A stretch of DNA of 64,000 bases from Azorinus chamasolen (GCA_963576725.1 OY755237.1:52543674-52607673); one strand, 5' to 3'. Shown: positions 41,510-52,470, counted from the first letter of the stretch. The notes: generated by a model not told the origin, from the sequence alone. Made by a program: numbers and translations.

Positions 41510-42010
41510 TATGTGTATTTTAAAGGCGAGATGGAAGGAAGCAAGCTTTTGATGGTTGTTTCAGACGACTTGTTTTACAGGGGACAATTATTAAGCCTGC
41601 AAAGAGCTATTTAAATAAGGTATTTGTTGATTACAATATGTACGCGCTGTGGTGGTAAACGAACTTGTATAACAAAAACATTGCAACGAGCGATCAAATA
41701 ATAGGATTAATTGACCGTACAATGTACAATCAAACCTTTATTACGAAATACATGTAGAAAGTGAGATTTAGGATGGAACGAAGTTGCACTATATCATATA
41801 ACAGGGGCGAAACCTAGTTTGGTTACTGTAACACTTTTAGTAGTCTCAGAAAACATTGCAGACCATGTAAGTGTCAGATAATACTGGTAGCAGACGAAAC
41901 TTAGAAGCAGACGACAGCTTAAAGATTTCAATATGAACGTTTACGTTTATATCAACACTACATGTTCACCTGTTTTAACCATTAACCCCACTATCCCGAT
42001 CCTTGAGTCG
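41510..42010. other. No gene seen
   Basis: Pal-A1-like motifs (AGCAGACGAAAC, AGCAGACGACAG) near 41890-41920; otherwise unique. Confidence 0.45.
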
Positions 42011-42016
42011 CATACA

Positions 42017-42081
42017 CAAACAGCCTGGACCCTGATGAGATGCCGAATAGCTCGGCGTCTCCTCTAGATCCAAGCTGTTTA
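42017..42081. mobile_element. Pal-A hairpin
   Basis: AAACAGCCTGGACCCTGATG to TCTAGATCCAAGCTGTTT; apex GCCGAATAGCTCGGC. An AGCAGGATAAGGGTA end lies at 42175. Confidence 0.8.
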
Positions 42082-42514
42082 ACACTCGGTCATTAGTTTC
42101 TCAAAATCTTAATAGAATCGGAGGTAGTCAAAATTGCACCAGATCCAAATTTTGATCAGACGCTGTTTTTTCACAGCAGGATAAGGGTACGCTATTAACC
42201 GTCCTATGGACACTCGCGCTCACCTAAAATCCTCGTATGTTGTGGGTTTTAATTTCATCCAATCCGCTCAAGTTTTATAACGAAAAAACCTATTTTCCGG
42301 GTCTCGAACAACATCAATGCTGATCAGGAACCTTGCTAATCGGAGTTTATTGTCGAATCAACCTGGTTGCGAATGTCGGTCAATGTGCATTCAACAGAAT
42401 AAAAGGTTTATTGGTTTGTAAATGTGTTAAACAACTAATCGACTAAATGTTTTGGCACCAATTAGTTTGTTGATGTTCAACGGGGGTACCGTGTATAAAC
42501 AGTTGTATCCTTAA

Positions 42515-42725
42515 CCCTTTGAGTGCATTTTGCATTTGCAAACAGTGTAGACCCAGATCAGAGGCTCCTAGGGGACATATGCTCCTAGGGGAGCCCTCTG
42601 ATCAGGGTCTGCACTGTTTGTTATCCACATTTCTCTCGTACAGAATTATACCTTTAATACTGATTGTACTCTCTCGTTAAACACCGATGGACCATACCAT
42701 TTTGTAAAATTAATCATTCAGAGGA
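42515..42725. mobile_element. Pal-B2 element with doubled tip
   Basis: TTAA (42511-42514), CCCTTTGAGTGC, a hairpin 42537-42620 in which GCTCCTAGGGGA occurs twice, and a right end CATTCAGAGGA before TTAA (42726-42729). Confidence 0.72.
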
Positions 42726-42729
42726 TTAA

Positions 42730-43500
42730 CCATTACACTATTATGTTGGTATTGTTCTTTTCGGACAGTGTTATATTTGGTAGTTCGTACCAAGTCACTT
42801 AAATAAAGCAAACTTCTAGTAGTAGGCCTATCAACTTTTTTAATTGAATTGAATTGAAAACTGGATTAAGCATTCATGGATGGGAGTTTAGAAATTCATT
42901 ATATCTGAGTAGTGCAATGGCGAAGGATATCTTTAATGTTTGCCATATATAACTGACAATGTAGACCCAGAACTGACACCGCGAAATAGACAATAGGAGC
43001 CGTCTGATCAGGGTCTACTCTGGAAAGGTGGTAAATTGCGTCACTTTTGGGTAACGAATAAAACTCGGCATATGGTATGCGTCAACACCGTTTGCTAGTT
43101 TTGGAATGACCTTTTATCGATGACGATGTTTGTTTATTACATCAATACGAGATGTATGTAGGTCTGGATAAGTTGTTTTGAAAGGCTCCATTCACACCAG
43201 TTTATTGAAACTCGGTGTGAATAGACACTCTTTACACTGGTAGAAATTCTACATCGACCGCCTGTATATTTATTCGTTTGGGACAAATGAAAAGAAATCA
43301 TTTCTACAACTTGTACTCGTACTGTATAGAGTTCGTGTTGAATTTCTCAAAATTTCAATGGGATAAATATGAATGTACTTGTAAAAGTGGAGGAATAACA
43401 AGGCTTGAAAGTCTGGTATTTAAATCGACTATGGTGTGGCGTTACAGAAACTGCTTGTGTACGAAAGAGTGGAATTAATTTGACACGAAACATGTTTTGA
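42730..43500. other. No gene seen
   Basis: A Pal-B remnant at 42960-43025 (GTAGACCCAGAAC, GGAGCCGTCTGATCAGGG) and a short palindrome CATTCACACCAG/GGTGTGAATAG near 43191-43225. A 66-codon frame at 43278 is unsupported. Confidence 0.45.
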
Positions 43501-43504
43501 TATA

Positions 43505-43677
43505 CTGTGAAACCTCTCTAAAGCGACCACTTTATGAATAAACATAGGTATCTCTAAAACAATGGGGTGGCTTTCTGTATTACTTTCATCTTGCATTAAG
43601 CTACCACCTTCCTGTAAGAACTAGACTAAGCTCTCGGTTTGGTGGTCGCATTAGAGGGGTTTTGCTGTATATAAATG
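43505..43677. mobile_element. Pal-C element, left arm deleted
   Basis: CTGTGAAACCTCTCTAAAGC to GCATTAGAGGGGTTTTGCTG; the left half of the inner stem is missing. Confidence 0.8.
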
Positions 43678-44007
43678 TAAGGTGTTTTGATTTTAGTGCA
43701 ATTGTTCAAGACGGCAAAACTTCTCGGACGTTTTCATCATTTACATATAGCTTTCTTTATAAGAAAAAAATGTTTCATAGAGTTGTGTCGAGGATAGAAC
43801 GTGGACGAGTCATCATTTTTTTCGGATATTAAGAACGGTGCGATTATATATGTAAAGTTCTACAATAACTACGTTTGTAAGGAGTTAAGTGTTCAGAAAT
43901 AGCGGTAGGTTTATTGGTTTAGCTCGTCGTCTTTTGTCATCGATTCAAAATACATACATGTATATGTAGTATTGAGATCGAATTCAATTTGAAAATAAGG
44001 ATAAAGT

Positions 44008-44811
44008 ATGAGAGAAACTGACTCACATCGAAACGGTGGCAGATCCCGCTTCCACACCAAAGGATCTGACAATAGACTCTATGTGGACTCGGTCAATGGT
44101 CGGAAAACCGTGCCACTTAGGAAAAAAACGTTAAAGAAAAACCGCATACATCTCGACAGCCCGGATAATTTATACAACTACCGCGCTGATGACGCTAGAG
44201 ATGTGGTGTCTTTACATCATCACGATTCGAATATTGGACCATATTACTATACACCAACAGACTTGAACAGAAGGACGTCACCTATGGACAGGTATTTCGG
44301 ACAAAGTCCAAGCAAGCGGGCAAATCGGAAGGCCATGATCATTGGCGAAAGGCCGTCCATGTACAAAATGTCCGCCTACAGAAAACCTGAATTACCTGGA
44401 AATTTATTTGTAGACAATTTACGTCAGCAAAATATAGACTGGCGACAATATGGCAATGTCACGTGGAACGATGTCTTGGAATCACACGTAAAAGACGTAC
44501 AGTCTCAACCGCGAGACTATGCACAGACACGCCCACAAAGGGAAGCGTGGTTAGCCAGTATAGATGACCGTGTTCGCTACTCCAAAATGAGCTCTCCTAG
44601 AGGTTTGCCAAGCATTTCGCCTAGACTGTTTAACAATAAGGTCACGCCCACAAAACCACCAGCACAAGCACGATATGTATCAACAGACAGAGATGGAAAT
44701 GTGTTTTACCTTGTTGGTCCATCAGATGTGACCAAAAAGGAAAATAGACCATTTGTTTTACCAGAAATTGTAAAAACATCATCTCCTCCATCAAAATATT
44801 TAGACTTTTAA
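44008..44811 (+). CDS. Uncharacterised basic, probably disordered 267-aa protein; intronless
   Basis: I do not recognise the family. The 267-residue frame has varied composition, no internal repeats and no resemblance to the surrounding elements, unlike most open frames here. It is rich in Arg, Lys, Ser, Pro, Asp and Tyr, with no signal peptide, membrane segment or clear folded domain. A basic N-terminus (about 1-50, with a run of Lys/Arg near 38-46) is followed by an aromatic patch near 75-83, a middle stretch with several Trp (about 140-190) and a Pro/Ser-rich tail ending in an aromatic residue. The start is supported by an in-frame TAA two codons upstream and A at -3. A possible AATAAG signal lies near 44828 and an AATAAA at 45078, just beyond a Pal-F element that begins 45 bp after the stop. 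It could be the intronless body of a gene or one with a non-coding 5' exon. A cytoskeletal or ciliary role is possible but unsupported. Confidence 0.65.
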   Translation: MRETDSHRNGGRSRFHTKGSDNRLYVDSVNGRKTVPLRKKTLKKNRIHLDSPDNLYNYRADDARDVVSLHHHDSNIGPYYYTPTDLNRRTSPMDRYFGQSPSKRANRKAMIIGERPSMYKMSAYRKPELPGNLFVDNLRQQNIDWRQYGNVTWNDVLESHVKDVQSQPRDYAQTRPQREAWLASIDDRVRYSKMSSPRGLPSISPRLFNNKVTPTKPPAQARYVSTDRDGNVFYLVGPSDVTKKENRPFVLPEIVKTSSPPSKYLDF

Positions 44812-44855
44812 TTTGTACTTGTACTACAAATAAGTCATTGATGATCTTGTCATAA

Positions 44856-45074
44856 CCCTTTCCTCCACAAATACGCATTTCAAAGCCTCTGTAATAGTCT
44901 CTTTGTGAAACCATTGTGATAAATAGAGCATTTGCTCCTATAGGAGCAAATGCTCTATTTATCACAATGGTTTCAATACATAATTCTAACATTTTTCTTT
45001 TCTCTAGTAAATGCTCCTTTTGGGTAGATTCATTCAGAAAGGTTGGGTCTAAAAATAACGTATGGAGGAAAGGG
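44856..45074. mobile_element. Pal-F type element just downstream of the 44008 gene, flanked by ATAA
   Basis: CCCTTTCCTCCACAAATACG to TATGGAGGAAAGGG, with ATAA on both sides (44852-44855, 45075-45078). The perfect hairpin of about 44908-44973 has tip GCTCCTATAGGAGC at 44934-44947. It probably lies in or next to the 3' untranslated region. Confidence 0.85.
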
Positions 45075-45159
45075 ATAAATAAAACCTGGATAAATATAAT
45101 TATTCCAGAAATTACAGGTTAAGCATGTGTACTAGAGTCTATTTTAATTTGCTCTAAAA

Positions 45160-45300
45160 CATGTCTGTCGTGGCATGATCTGTCTGTCTTAGCAAGTCTT
45201 GTCTACCATACTAATGTCTTGACGTGACATGTCTGCCTTGGCATGTCCTGCATGTCTCGGCATTACCTGCGGACTTGGCATGGCTTGGTTGTCTTGACTT
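45160..45300. repeat. Degenerate CTTGGCATG repeats
   Basis: Loose recurrence of TGTCTTGGCATG-like words over 140 bp. Confidence 0.5.
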
Positions 45301-45317
45301 TTAACACCCATTGTTAA

Positions 45318-45559
45318 GCCTTTCCTTCACATAAACATGTTTTCACGCATCTGCAAACAGAGCAGACCCAGTTTAGACGGCTCCTATAGGAGCCGTCTGA
45401 TAAGGGTCTGCTCTGTTTGCTTATCGAATTTCATAGTTCTGTTTCTCTTCTTTCAAAAATGGCTACATTGGCTACACTTCCATATTTCATTTTTACTATT
45501 TTGTCCATGAATAATCAGTAGGTATCTAACTTTGGAATAAACACAGAACAGGGAATCGG
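45318..45559. mobile_element. Pal-B3 element with TTAA on both sides
   Basis: TTAA 45314-45317 and 45560-45563; GCCTTTCCTTCACATAAAC to ACAGGGAATCGG. Hairpin tip GCTCCTATAGGAGC at 45380-45393. Confidence 0.86.
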
Positions 45560-45564
45560 TTAAC

Positions 45565-45860
45565 GCATGTAACTTCCAAAACTCTTCACCACGACAATCC
45601 GTCACTTCGTTATTACATTTTTATAAATAATTTCTACAAACTTGACATGATTGTGCAAATCGTGTGAAAATATGTCATTCCGGTCCACACATAAAAAGGT
45701 CAAGGCCATTCATAGTAGTAAAAGACTTTTAGGGGTTTAACCAGCTAGAGACATACACATACGTGTGTATGTATACGTCTCTGAACCAGCTAGTAACAGT
45801 TTTTATAACATATCTATTAATATATAATTTATACAATGCATTTAGATTTTAACTGTTGAA
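45565..45860. other. No gene; short palindrome
   Basis: A 30-bp palindrome around GACATACACATACGTGTGTA (about 45747-45782) lies between two ACCAGCTAG copies. Otherwise unique sequence. Confidence 0.5.
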
Positions 45861-45866
45861 TTCATA

Positions 45867-46271
45867 CAGTAAAACACACTAAACCAGGCGTTGAAATAGA
45901 ATTAATACCGGTCTTTAAGACTCACAGATGAGCTTTCTGTGTGACCTTCACCCTGTATTAACTCTTAGTCCATAAATGCGACTTTTAACGCCTTTTCAAA
46001 CAGATCAGATCCAGATCAGAGGGCTCGTGCAGGAACCGTCTGATCAGGGTCGTCAATGTTTGCTTATCAAATAATGTAAATATGATTCTACAGTTTTTAT
46101 TATGATAAAAAATCCTTGTTCGAAGTGCTATCATAAAAAATCAGTTAATTAATATTCATATATTCATTATTTCTTAATGGATATTCATGGAGTAAATGGT
46201 CAAGCAGTCATATGCCTAAAATATCTTCTTCTTTTTAAAAAAAAATCCGGTTTAATAGAGGGTTTTTACTG
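45867..46271. mobile_element. Pal-C element split by a Pal-B element
   Basis: TA (45865-45866), CAGTAAAACACACTAAACC, a stem up to CACCCTGTATTAA; after the insert the right end is GTTTAATAGAGGGTTTTTAC then TG and TA (46272-46273). Confidence 0.82.
45962..46199. mobile_element. Pal-B element nested in Pal-C
   Basis: TTAA on the left (45958-45961) and TCAA on the right (46200-46203). CTCTTAGTCCATAAATGCG to TTCATGGAGTAAATGG with a hairpin core between. Confidence 0.83.
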
Positions 46272-46439
46272 TATCTTGTTTTATCGTTTTATCTGAAAAG
46301 TGGTTTGTTAAATATGCCTATAAATTATTAATTGACTACCTTTGTTTCTTGTTTGACTATAAAAGTTCCACAAACAACCAAACATTAGTGTCAAGTGCTA
46401 CAAACCTTGATATTTATTAGTGTTCATTAATACTTTTCT

Positions 46440-48030
46440 TAGAGACACCTTTTCACGTCTTTACAAACAGCGTAGACCAAGATCAGTCGGCTCCTGTAGA
46501 AACAGTCCGAATATGGTCTTCCTTGTTTGCCTAGGATACAATGTACAGTCTGACTAGGGTCTTCCTTGTTTGCCTAGGATACAATGTACAGTCTGACTAG
46601 GGTCTTCCTTGTTTGCCTAGGATACAATGTACAGTCTGACTATGGTCTGCATTGTTTGCCTATGATACAATGTACAGTCTGACTAGGGTCTGCATTGTTT
46701 GCCTATGATACAATGTACAGTCTGAACAGGGCCTGCTTTGTTTGTCGATGATACAAAGTACAGTCTGACTAGGGTCTTCTTTGTTTGCCTAGGATACAAT
46801 GTACAGTCTGACTATTATCTGCATTCTTTGCCTATGATACAATGTACAGTCTGCCTGGGGTCTTCTTTGTTTGCCTAGGATACAATGTACAGTCCGACTA
46901 GGGTCTTGTTTGTTAACCTAGGATACAATGTACAGTCTGACTAGGGTCTGCTTTGTTTGCCTATAATACAATGTACAGTCTGTACAGTCTGACTAGGGAC
47001 TGCTTTGTTTGCCTATAATACAATGTACAGTATGACTAGGGTCTTCTTTATTTGTCTAGGATACAATGTAAGTCTGACTAGGGTCTTCTTTATTGCCTAT
47101 GATACAATGTACAGTCTGACTAGGGTCTGCATTGTTTGCCTATGATACAATGTATAGTCTGAACAGGGTCTGCTTTGTTGCCTAGGATACAAAGTACAGT
47201 CTGACTAGGGCCTGCTTTGTTTGTCTAGGATACAATGTACATTCTGACTATGGTATGCATTGTTTGCCTAGGATACAATGTACAGTTTGACTAGGGTCTG
47301 CTTTGTTTGCCTAGGATAAACTGTACAGTATGACTAGGGTCTTCTTTGTTTGCCTAGGATACAACGTACAGTCTGACTATTGTCTGCATTGTTTGCCTAG
47401 GATACAATGTACAGTTTGACTAGGGTCTGCTTTGTTTGCCTAGGATAAACTGTACAGTATGACTAGGGTCTTCTTTGTTTGCCTAGGATACAATGTACAG
47501 TCTGACTATTGTCTGCATTGTTTGCCTAGGATACAATGTACAGTTTGACTAGGGTCTGCTTTGTTTGCCTAGGATAAAATGTACAGTCTGACTAGGGCCT
47601 GCTTTGTTTGCATAGGATACAATGTACAGTCTGCATTGTTTGCCTAGGATACAGTGTACAGTCTGACTAGGGTCTGCTTTGTTTGCCTAGGATATAATGT
47701 ACAGTCTGACTAGGGTATGCTTTGTTTGACTATGATACAATGTACAGTCTGACTAGGGTCTGCTTTGTTTGCCTAGGATACAATGTAAGTCTGACTAGGG
47801 TCTTCTTTGTTTGCCTATGGTACAATGTACAGTCTGACCAGGGGCTTCTTTGTTTGCCTAGGATACAATGTACAGTTTGACTAGGGTCTAGGATACAATG
47901 TAGATATGATTATACAGGTTCTGCAATGACCAAACCTTCCTGTATTCATGTGGCATTTTTTTTTTTAAAAAAAAAAATCTAATTAATGTCCACGATGTCA
48001 TTATCTCTATTATGAATATTCAAGAGTTAT
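46440..48030. mobile_element. Pal-B element expanded to about 1.6 kb by a 43-bp repeat
   Basis: The left part (CACCTTTTCACGTCTTTAC, AAACAGCGTAGACCAAG) and right part (GATATGATTATACAGG, GACCAAACCTTCCTGTATTC, GATGTCATTATC) are Pal-B. The core right arm is amplified. Confidence 0.82.
46509..47900. repeat. 43-bp tandem array, roughly 32 copies
   Basis: Units hold GTCTGACTAGGGTCTGCTTT, GTTTGCCTAGGATACAATGT and ACA, with point changes and small deletions. The monomer corresponds to the right hairpin arm and following segment of Pal-B. Confidence 0.95.
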
Positions 48031-48158
48031 AGAATGAATTTCCGTATGTACATGTACATATAATTACAAAATCACTCTGACTACCTTACATTTGATTGTA
48101 GCGCAAATCACTCAAACTTACAAGGCCTAGAATGAATTTCCATAGGTACACGAATAAA

Positions 48159-48452
48159 CAGTTGAACTTCGATATAACTAGAATAACTTGAACCATGGGA
48201 TAACTCGAAGTAAGAGTCCTGTCCTTCCAACATTTACAATACAGAACTGGTCGAAAATGTATAACTACGCATATCTAGAAACACATATGACAGCTTAATG
48301 CAAGACGAAAGTAATGCTGAAAGCCCATTTAAGAGCTTTCAGCATTAATACAGACCTGCATTTAGCCGTGAACCTTAGATTAGAAATCAGATGACTCGAG
48401 CTCGAATCAATTTGTATGATCCATTGCTTTTCGAGATGTTGAAGTTCAACTG
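48159..48452. mobile_element. Pogo-like MITE
   Basis: CAGTTGAACTTCGATATAAC to GATGTTGAAGTTCAACTG, then TA. The inner hairpin has GCTGAAAGCCCATTTAAGAG. Same family as 40983-41272. Confidence 0.82.
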
Positions 48453-48469
48453 TATACAAAGTCACTATT

Positions 48470-48985
48470 TTACGACTAACTGGAGCTGTCTGATCAAGGT
48501 CTACTCTTGTTTTTTAATATAATAATAGTTATAATACAGATCTGATACCGAAACGTCGGTCACCGCCAAGACTTTTCCTGATTAAACCAGTCCATGAATA
48601 GTCATGCAGTAACACATTATCAACCCTTTCCTTGTTGAATATTCATATAAGAAATTTTGTCATCCGGATTATTTATTAGCTGAATTCGCGGTGTTGTTAT
48701 ATGTTCTGGTCCTTCGCGTCATCAGTTTTGATGTTATTAATTATGAGCATTGAATACCACTAAAGCCGGTGCTGGCGGGCGTGAGTAGTGTTGCACTTTT
48801 ATGCCCATGAACACTCAATAAAACAAAAATCTTCAATTTTCTCTTTTCGCCTTGCTGCTTTTGATTTCGAAGGATCTAGTACTTTCAGAACTTTGATAAT
48901 GACATACATGTATGTACACTGTTGATTATTGTATTGGTACAAACTGTAGAGTCAGATCTATTATAATTACATATGCATGAATTTC
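48470..48985. other. Pal-B fragments, no gene
   Basis: A right-arm remnant near 48484-48550 and a left end near 48623-48700 (AACCCTTTCCTTGTTGAATA). Otherwise unique. Confidence 0.5.
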
Positions 48986-48989
48986 ATAA

Positions 48990-49130
48990 TTCCAAACAGA
49001 GCAGACCCTGATCAGACACCTCCTACAGCTGGCCAGACCCTGATCAGACACCTCCTACAGCAGACCCTGATCAGACACCTCCTACAGCTGGCTCTTCTCT
49101 GTTTGCAAAGGCGCAAAAAGCGTACGATTA
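48990..49130. mobile_element. Pal-B core with triplicated arm
   Basis: CAGACCCTGATCAGACACCT plus CCTACAG occurs three times (48997-49090) between otherwise normal arms. This is a small-scale version of the larger arrays. Confidence 0.85.
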
Positions 49131-49171
49131 AGTGAATATTTATGGTAAATAATGGAACAAGGGGGTGTTAA

Positions 49172-49348
49172 CCCTTTCCTTCGTATAAACGCATTAGAGA
49201 GCTGCCTGGTCAGGGTTTGCTCTGTTTGCATATGACGTGATATAGATCTGATTCTACTGTTTTTGAAAAATTGTATATGATAAAAAATTCAGCTAATAAA
49301 TATCCATAGTGTCATTATTTCTTACATGATTGTTGAACAGGTAAATGG
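49172..49348. mobile_element. Pal-B element with left hairpin arm deleted
   Basis: TTAA 49168-49171 and 49349-49352; CCCTTTCCTTCGTATAAACG, then AGAGCTGCCTGGTCAGGG, to GGTAAATGG. Confidence 0.83.
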
Positions 49349-49450
49349 TTAAGTGACCACATGTACAGAGGTTTTCAGCACTTGTGGGCGTCTGAATTAA
49401 CATACATGATATCTTTATGCAGTAATTAAACATGTAAACACGCATATTAA

Positions 49451-49692
49451 CCCTTTCCCTGTTCTATGTTTATTCCAAATTTCAATGCCTACTGAATATT
49501 CATGGACAATATAGTTATAATGAAATATGGAAGGGGGAACATTGTAGCCATTGCAGAAAGTAAAGAAACAGAACTATCAAATTCTATTAGCAAACAGAGT
49601 AGACCCTGATCAGACAGCTCCTATAGGAACCGTCTGATCTGGGTCTACTCTGTTTGCAAATGCGCGAAAACACGTTTATATGAGGGAAAGGG
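49451..49692. mobile_element. Pal-B3 element, complete, TTAA on both sides
   Basis: TTAA 49447-49450 and 49693-49696; CCCTTTCCCTGTTCTATG to ATGAGGGAAAGGG; hairpin core 49590-49658. A good reference copy. A short 19-bp repeat (ACACAATGATACAGGTGTT) follows at 49710-49752. Confidence 0.9.
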
Positions 49693-49781
49693 TTAAATGG
49701 TAGGGTGTTACACAATGATACAGGTGTTACACAATGATACAGGTGTTACACTTATATTACATGATACATGTACATCTAAAC

Positions 49782-50045
49782 CCCTTACTCCATGAATATT
49801 CATGTAAGAAATAATGACATCATGAATATGTATTGGACTATTTTATGTAATGGCACATGAACACATGAGTTACTGACCATGGCAGAAACTGTAGAATCAT
49901 ATTTATATTATTTCATAAGCAAACAGAGTAGACCCTGATCAGACGGCTCCTATATGAGCTACCCTGTTTGCAAATGCGTGAAAAGCGTTTTTATGATATT
50001 CATGATATCATTATTCCTTACATAAATATTCGTGGAGTAAAGGTT
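49782..50045. mobile_element. Pal-B element with both types of flank sequence
   Basis: CCCCTTACTCCATGAATATT, GGCAGAAACTGTAGAATC, a hairpin with a shortened right arm, and a right end GTGGAGTAAAGGTTTAA. Confidence 0.8.
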
Positions 50046-50083
50046 TAAATAGTTTTAGTGCTAGCCCAACTGATCATGATTAA

Positions 50084-50322
50084 CCCTTTCCCTGTTGTAT
50101 ATTTATGTAAGAAATAATGACGTCATGAATATTAATAAGATTATTTTTGTAATGGTATATGAACACAAGACATTTTGGCTCAGACAGAAGCTGAGAATCA
50201 GATCTATATTGCACGATAAGCAAAAAGAGGAGACCCAGATCAGACGACTCCTATAGAAGCTATCTGATCTGGGTCTACTCTGTTTGCAGATGCGTCAAAA
50301 TGCGCTTACATAAGGGACCGGG
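50084..50322. mobile_element. Pal-B element, complete, TTAA on both sides
   Basis: TTAA 50080-50083 and 50323-50326; CCCTTTCCCTGTTGTATA to AGGGACCGGG. Confidence 0.9.
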
Positions 50323-50329
50323 TTAACAC

Positions 50330-50645
50330 AGTATGTAAACTCAAATGCAATAATAAAACAGCTTCTCAGTTTTAGGTGTCAGTCATATCGCGACGTCTAG
50401 TTAATGTATGTGTCCAATTATTGAATTATTCAACGCAAACAATCCATATATTTAATCATTTGGGTGCCTTAAATGACATTTATGATATGATAAAAGGTGA
50501 ATTTGATTAACCCATATCATAAACATACACATTGGGTAATGGAACAACTTCCAAACTTACGGATTATAAGTTCATAAGCCATTCATCAGGTCGCCCGCCT
50601 TCAGTGTCCTACTGTAGCGCTCATTTGATTAACAAGCATGCATGG
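50330..50645. other. No gene seen
   Basis: Unique AT-rich sequence. Confidence 0.45.
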
Positions 50646-50651
50646 CTTTAA

Positions 50652-50869
50652 CCTATTCCCTGTTGAATATTTATGAGTTGATTTTTTAATAATACATGTG
50701 TATGTACACAATGTGTTTTGTTGGTACGTGTAGACACTGTAGAGTCAAGTGTGTTGTAATTTTACAAGCAAACAGATCAGACTCTGGTCAGACGGCTCTT
50801 ATAGACACTGTCTCATATGGGTCTACTCTGTTTGCAAAGGCGTGCAAAAGCATTTGTATGGGCAAAGGG
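50652..50869. mobile_element. Pal-B element, TTAA on both sides
   Basis: TTAA 50648-50651 and 50870-50873; CCTATTCCCTGTTGAATA to GTATGGGCAAAGGG; hairpin worn. Confidence 0.85.
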
Positions 50870-51140
50870 TTAAAGCAGGGGCCTGCTTATTACATAATGA
50901 AACCCCTGTACTAAAGACAGATAACCTTTAATAGCAGGCGGCTGGCTATTCAATTAGGAATGAACGTAAAACAGAAATCTACATTACGATCCCCATCCTG
51001 AATTAAGATACCCGATGTATTGTACTCAGACATAAACATATTTCCGAATAATCTGAACAATATGACATAATCCTAAATATTGTTAACCCTTAGCCTACAT
51101 AAATTCCGATCTGTCACAGTTTTCGACTGTTGACAGAGTG

Positions 51141-51207
51141 TCAAACAGCTTGGATCCTGATGAGACGCCAATTTACTTGGCGTCTCATCTGGATCCAAGC
51201 TACTTGC
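51141..51207. mobile_element. Pal-A hairpin
   Basis: CAAACAGCTTGGATCCTGAT to GGATCCAAGCTACTTGC; apex GCCAATTTACTTGGC. An outer end AACCCTTAGCCTACAT lies at 51084. Confidence 0.82.
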
Positions 51208-51388
51208 AAATGCCAGTTATGTCGCACTGAGCTGGCAAGGGTCTTCATGGTTGAAACGGTCTTATATGTTCTCTGTTCCCGCACATTAAGGGTTTATACA
51301 ATTTTCGGACAACCGTGTTGTTTATCGGATACATTACGGAATATACCGAAATATGCCGATGATGGGATTTTAAAAGAAGTCCACATAA

Positions 51389-51851
51389 TATGGAACGTCA
51401 TTCTGCCATGTTATTTGCTAAATGCTTAATGTAAAATGCTAAATGCTAAATGCAAAATACGAAATTCTTTTTTTTCCAATTGTGGATTTCCAATTGCTAG
51501 GGAAAGAACCGGAATGTTCCAAATGATAGATGTAAATGACAAATGCGAAATGCACAATGCTTATTGCTGAATACATGTTTGCGCTACTAGCATTAAACAG
51601 CGGCATGTTTAATTTAGTAATGCAATAAGCTTAAATGTAAATAAACATGCATTTAGCAAATATACAGTCACTTTAAAAATGGCGCTGTTCAATGCAAGTA
51701 GTGCAAACTTGCATTTAGCAATAAGCATTTCGCACTTCGCGTTTGTCATTTACATCCATCATTTGGAACATTCCCTAGCAATTTACACAATTGGCAAAAA
51801 GCATTTCGCATTTTGTATTTAGCAATTAGCATGGCAGAATGGCGTTCCATA
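51389..51851. mobile_element. 463-bp inverted-repeat element rich in AAATGC words
   Basis: The termini TATGGAACGTCATTCTGCC and GGCAGAATGGCGTTCCATA pair with one mismatch. Inside, both arms continue as AATGCTAAATGC against GCATTTAGC-type words, with CCAATTGCTAGGGAA and TTCCCTAGCAATT. The loop is about 120 bp. Only one copy was seen. Confidence 0.8.
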
Positions 51852-51857
51852 AGATAA

Positions 51858-52020
51858 GAAGCGTAAATTGAAACATTTTCCAAGAGAAGCTCTTTTATTT
51901 CTCCACCAAACCCTATGCTGTGACCACTCTTTAGAATCGTCTCTTCGATACGATTCTAAAAAGTGGCTACAGCATAGGGTTTGGTGGAGAAATTATGATT
52001 TTAGTATTGAGTACGCACCT
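51858..52020. mobile_element. Pal-D element, well preserved
   Basis: CTCCACCAAACCCTATGCTG, tip CGTCTCTTCGATACG, CAGCATAGGGTTTGGTGG, then GAGTACGCACC. Confidence 0.86.
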
Positions 52021-52029
52021 TTAGCTGTT

Positions 52030-52470
52030 GCTCCGGCTTCACAATAATTGATTTTCTTTCTAATGGTCGCTTTGGAGATATTTTACTGTATGACGATGGC
52101 GTATGAAGTGTGTATGTATGCATCAGTGATGTAAAATGTACATCAAAAAAGAAAAAGAAAAAAGATAAAAAGAATAACTTGGTATAAGCTATTTCTAAAT
52201 GTATGGATGTGTTTTTTTTATGATTATTATTGTATTGAATGAAACCGACCCTCTCGAAATTTAATCAATGCTGGTTTTATTTCTCACTTCAATATTTCTT
52301 TTTATGGGCTATTCAGTATTTATTTATGTCGACAAAGAGAATAAACTTACAGATCAATAGATCGATCAGTTTGAAGTTATGACATGTTTATGTCGGAAAC
52401 AAGTTCACCGTTATTCTACACCTTCAACTATATGCACGCTAAGTAATTTTTCGTCTGCAACAATTATCAT
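52030..52470. other. No gene seen
   Basis: Begins with a Pal-C terminus (GGTCGCTTTGGAGATATTTT, near 52065); otherwise AT-rich. Confidence 0.45.

Noticed and set aside
43278..43478. 66-codon frame upstream of the 267-aa gene
   Set aside because: No splice sites, domain or repeat evidence; the length is within chance expectation for AT-rich DNA.
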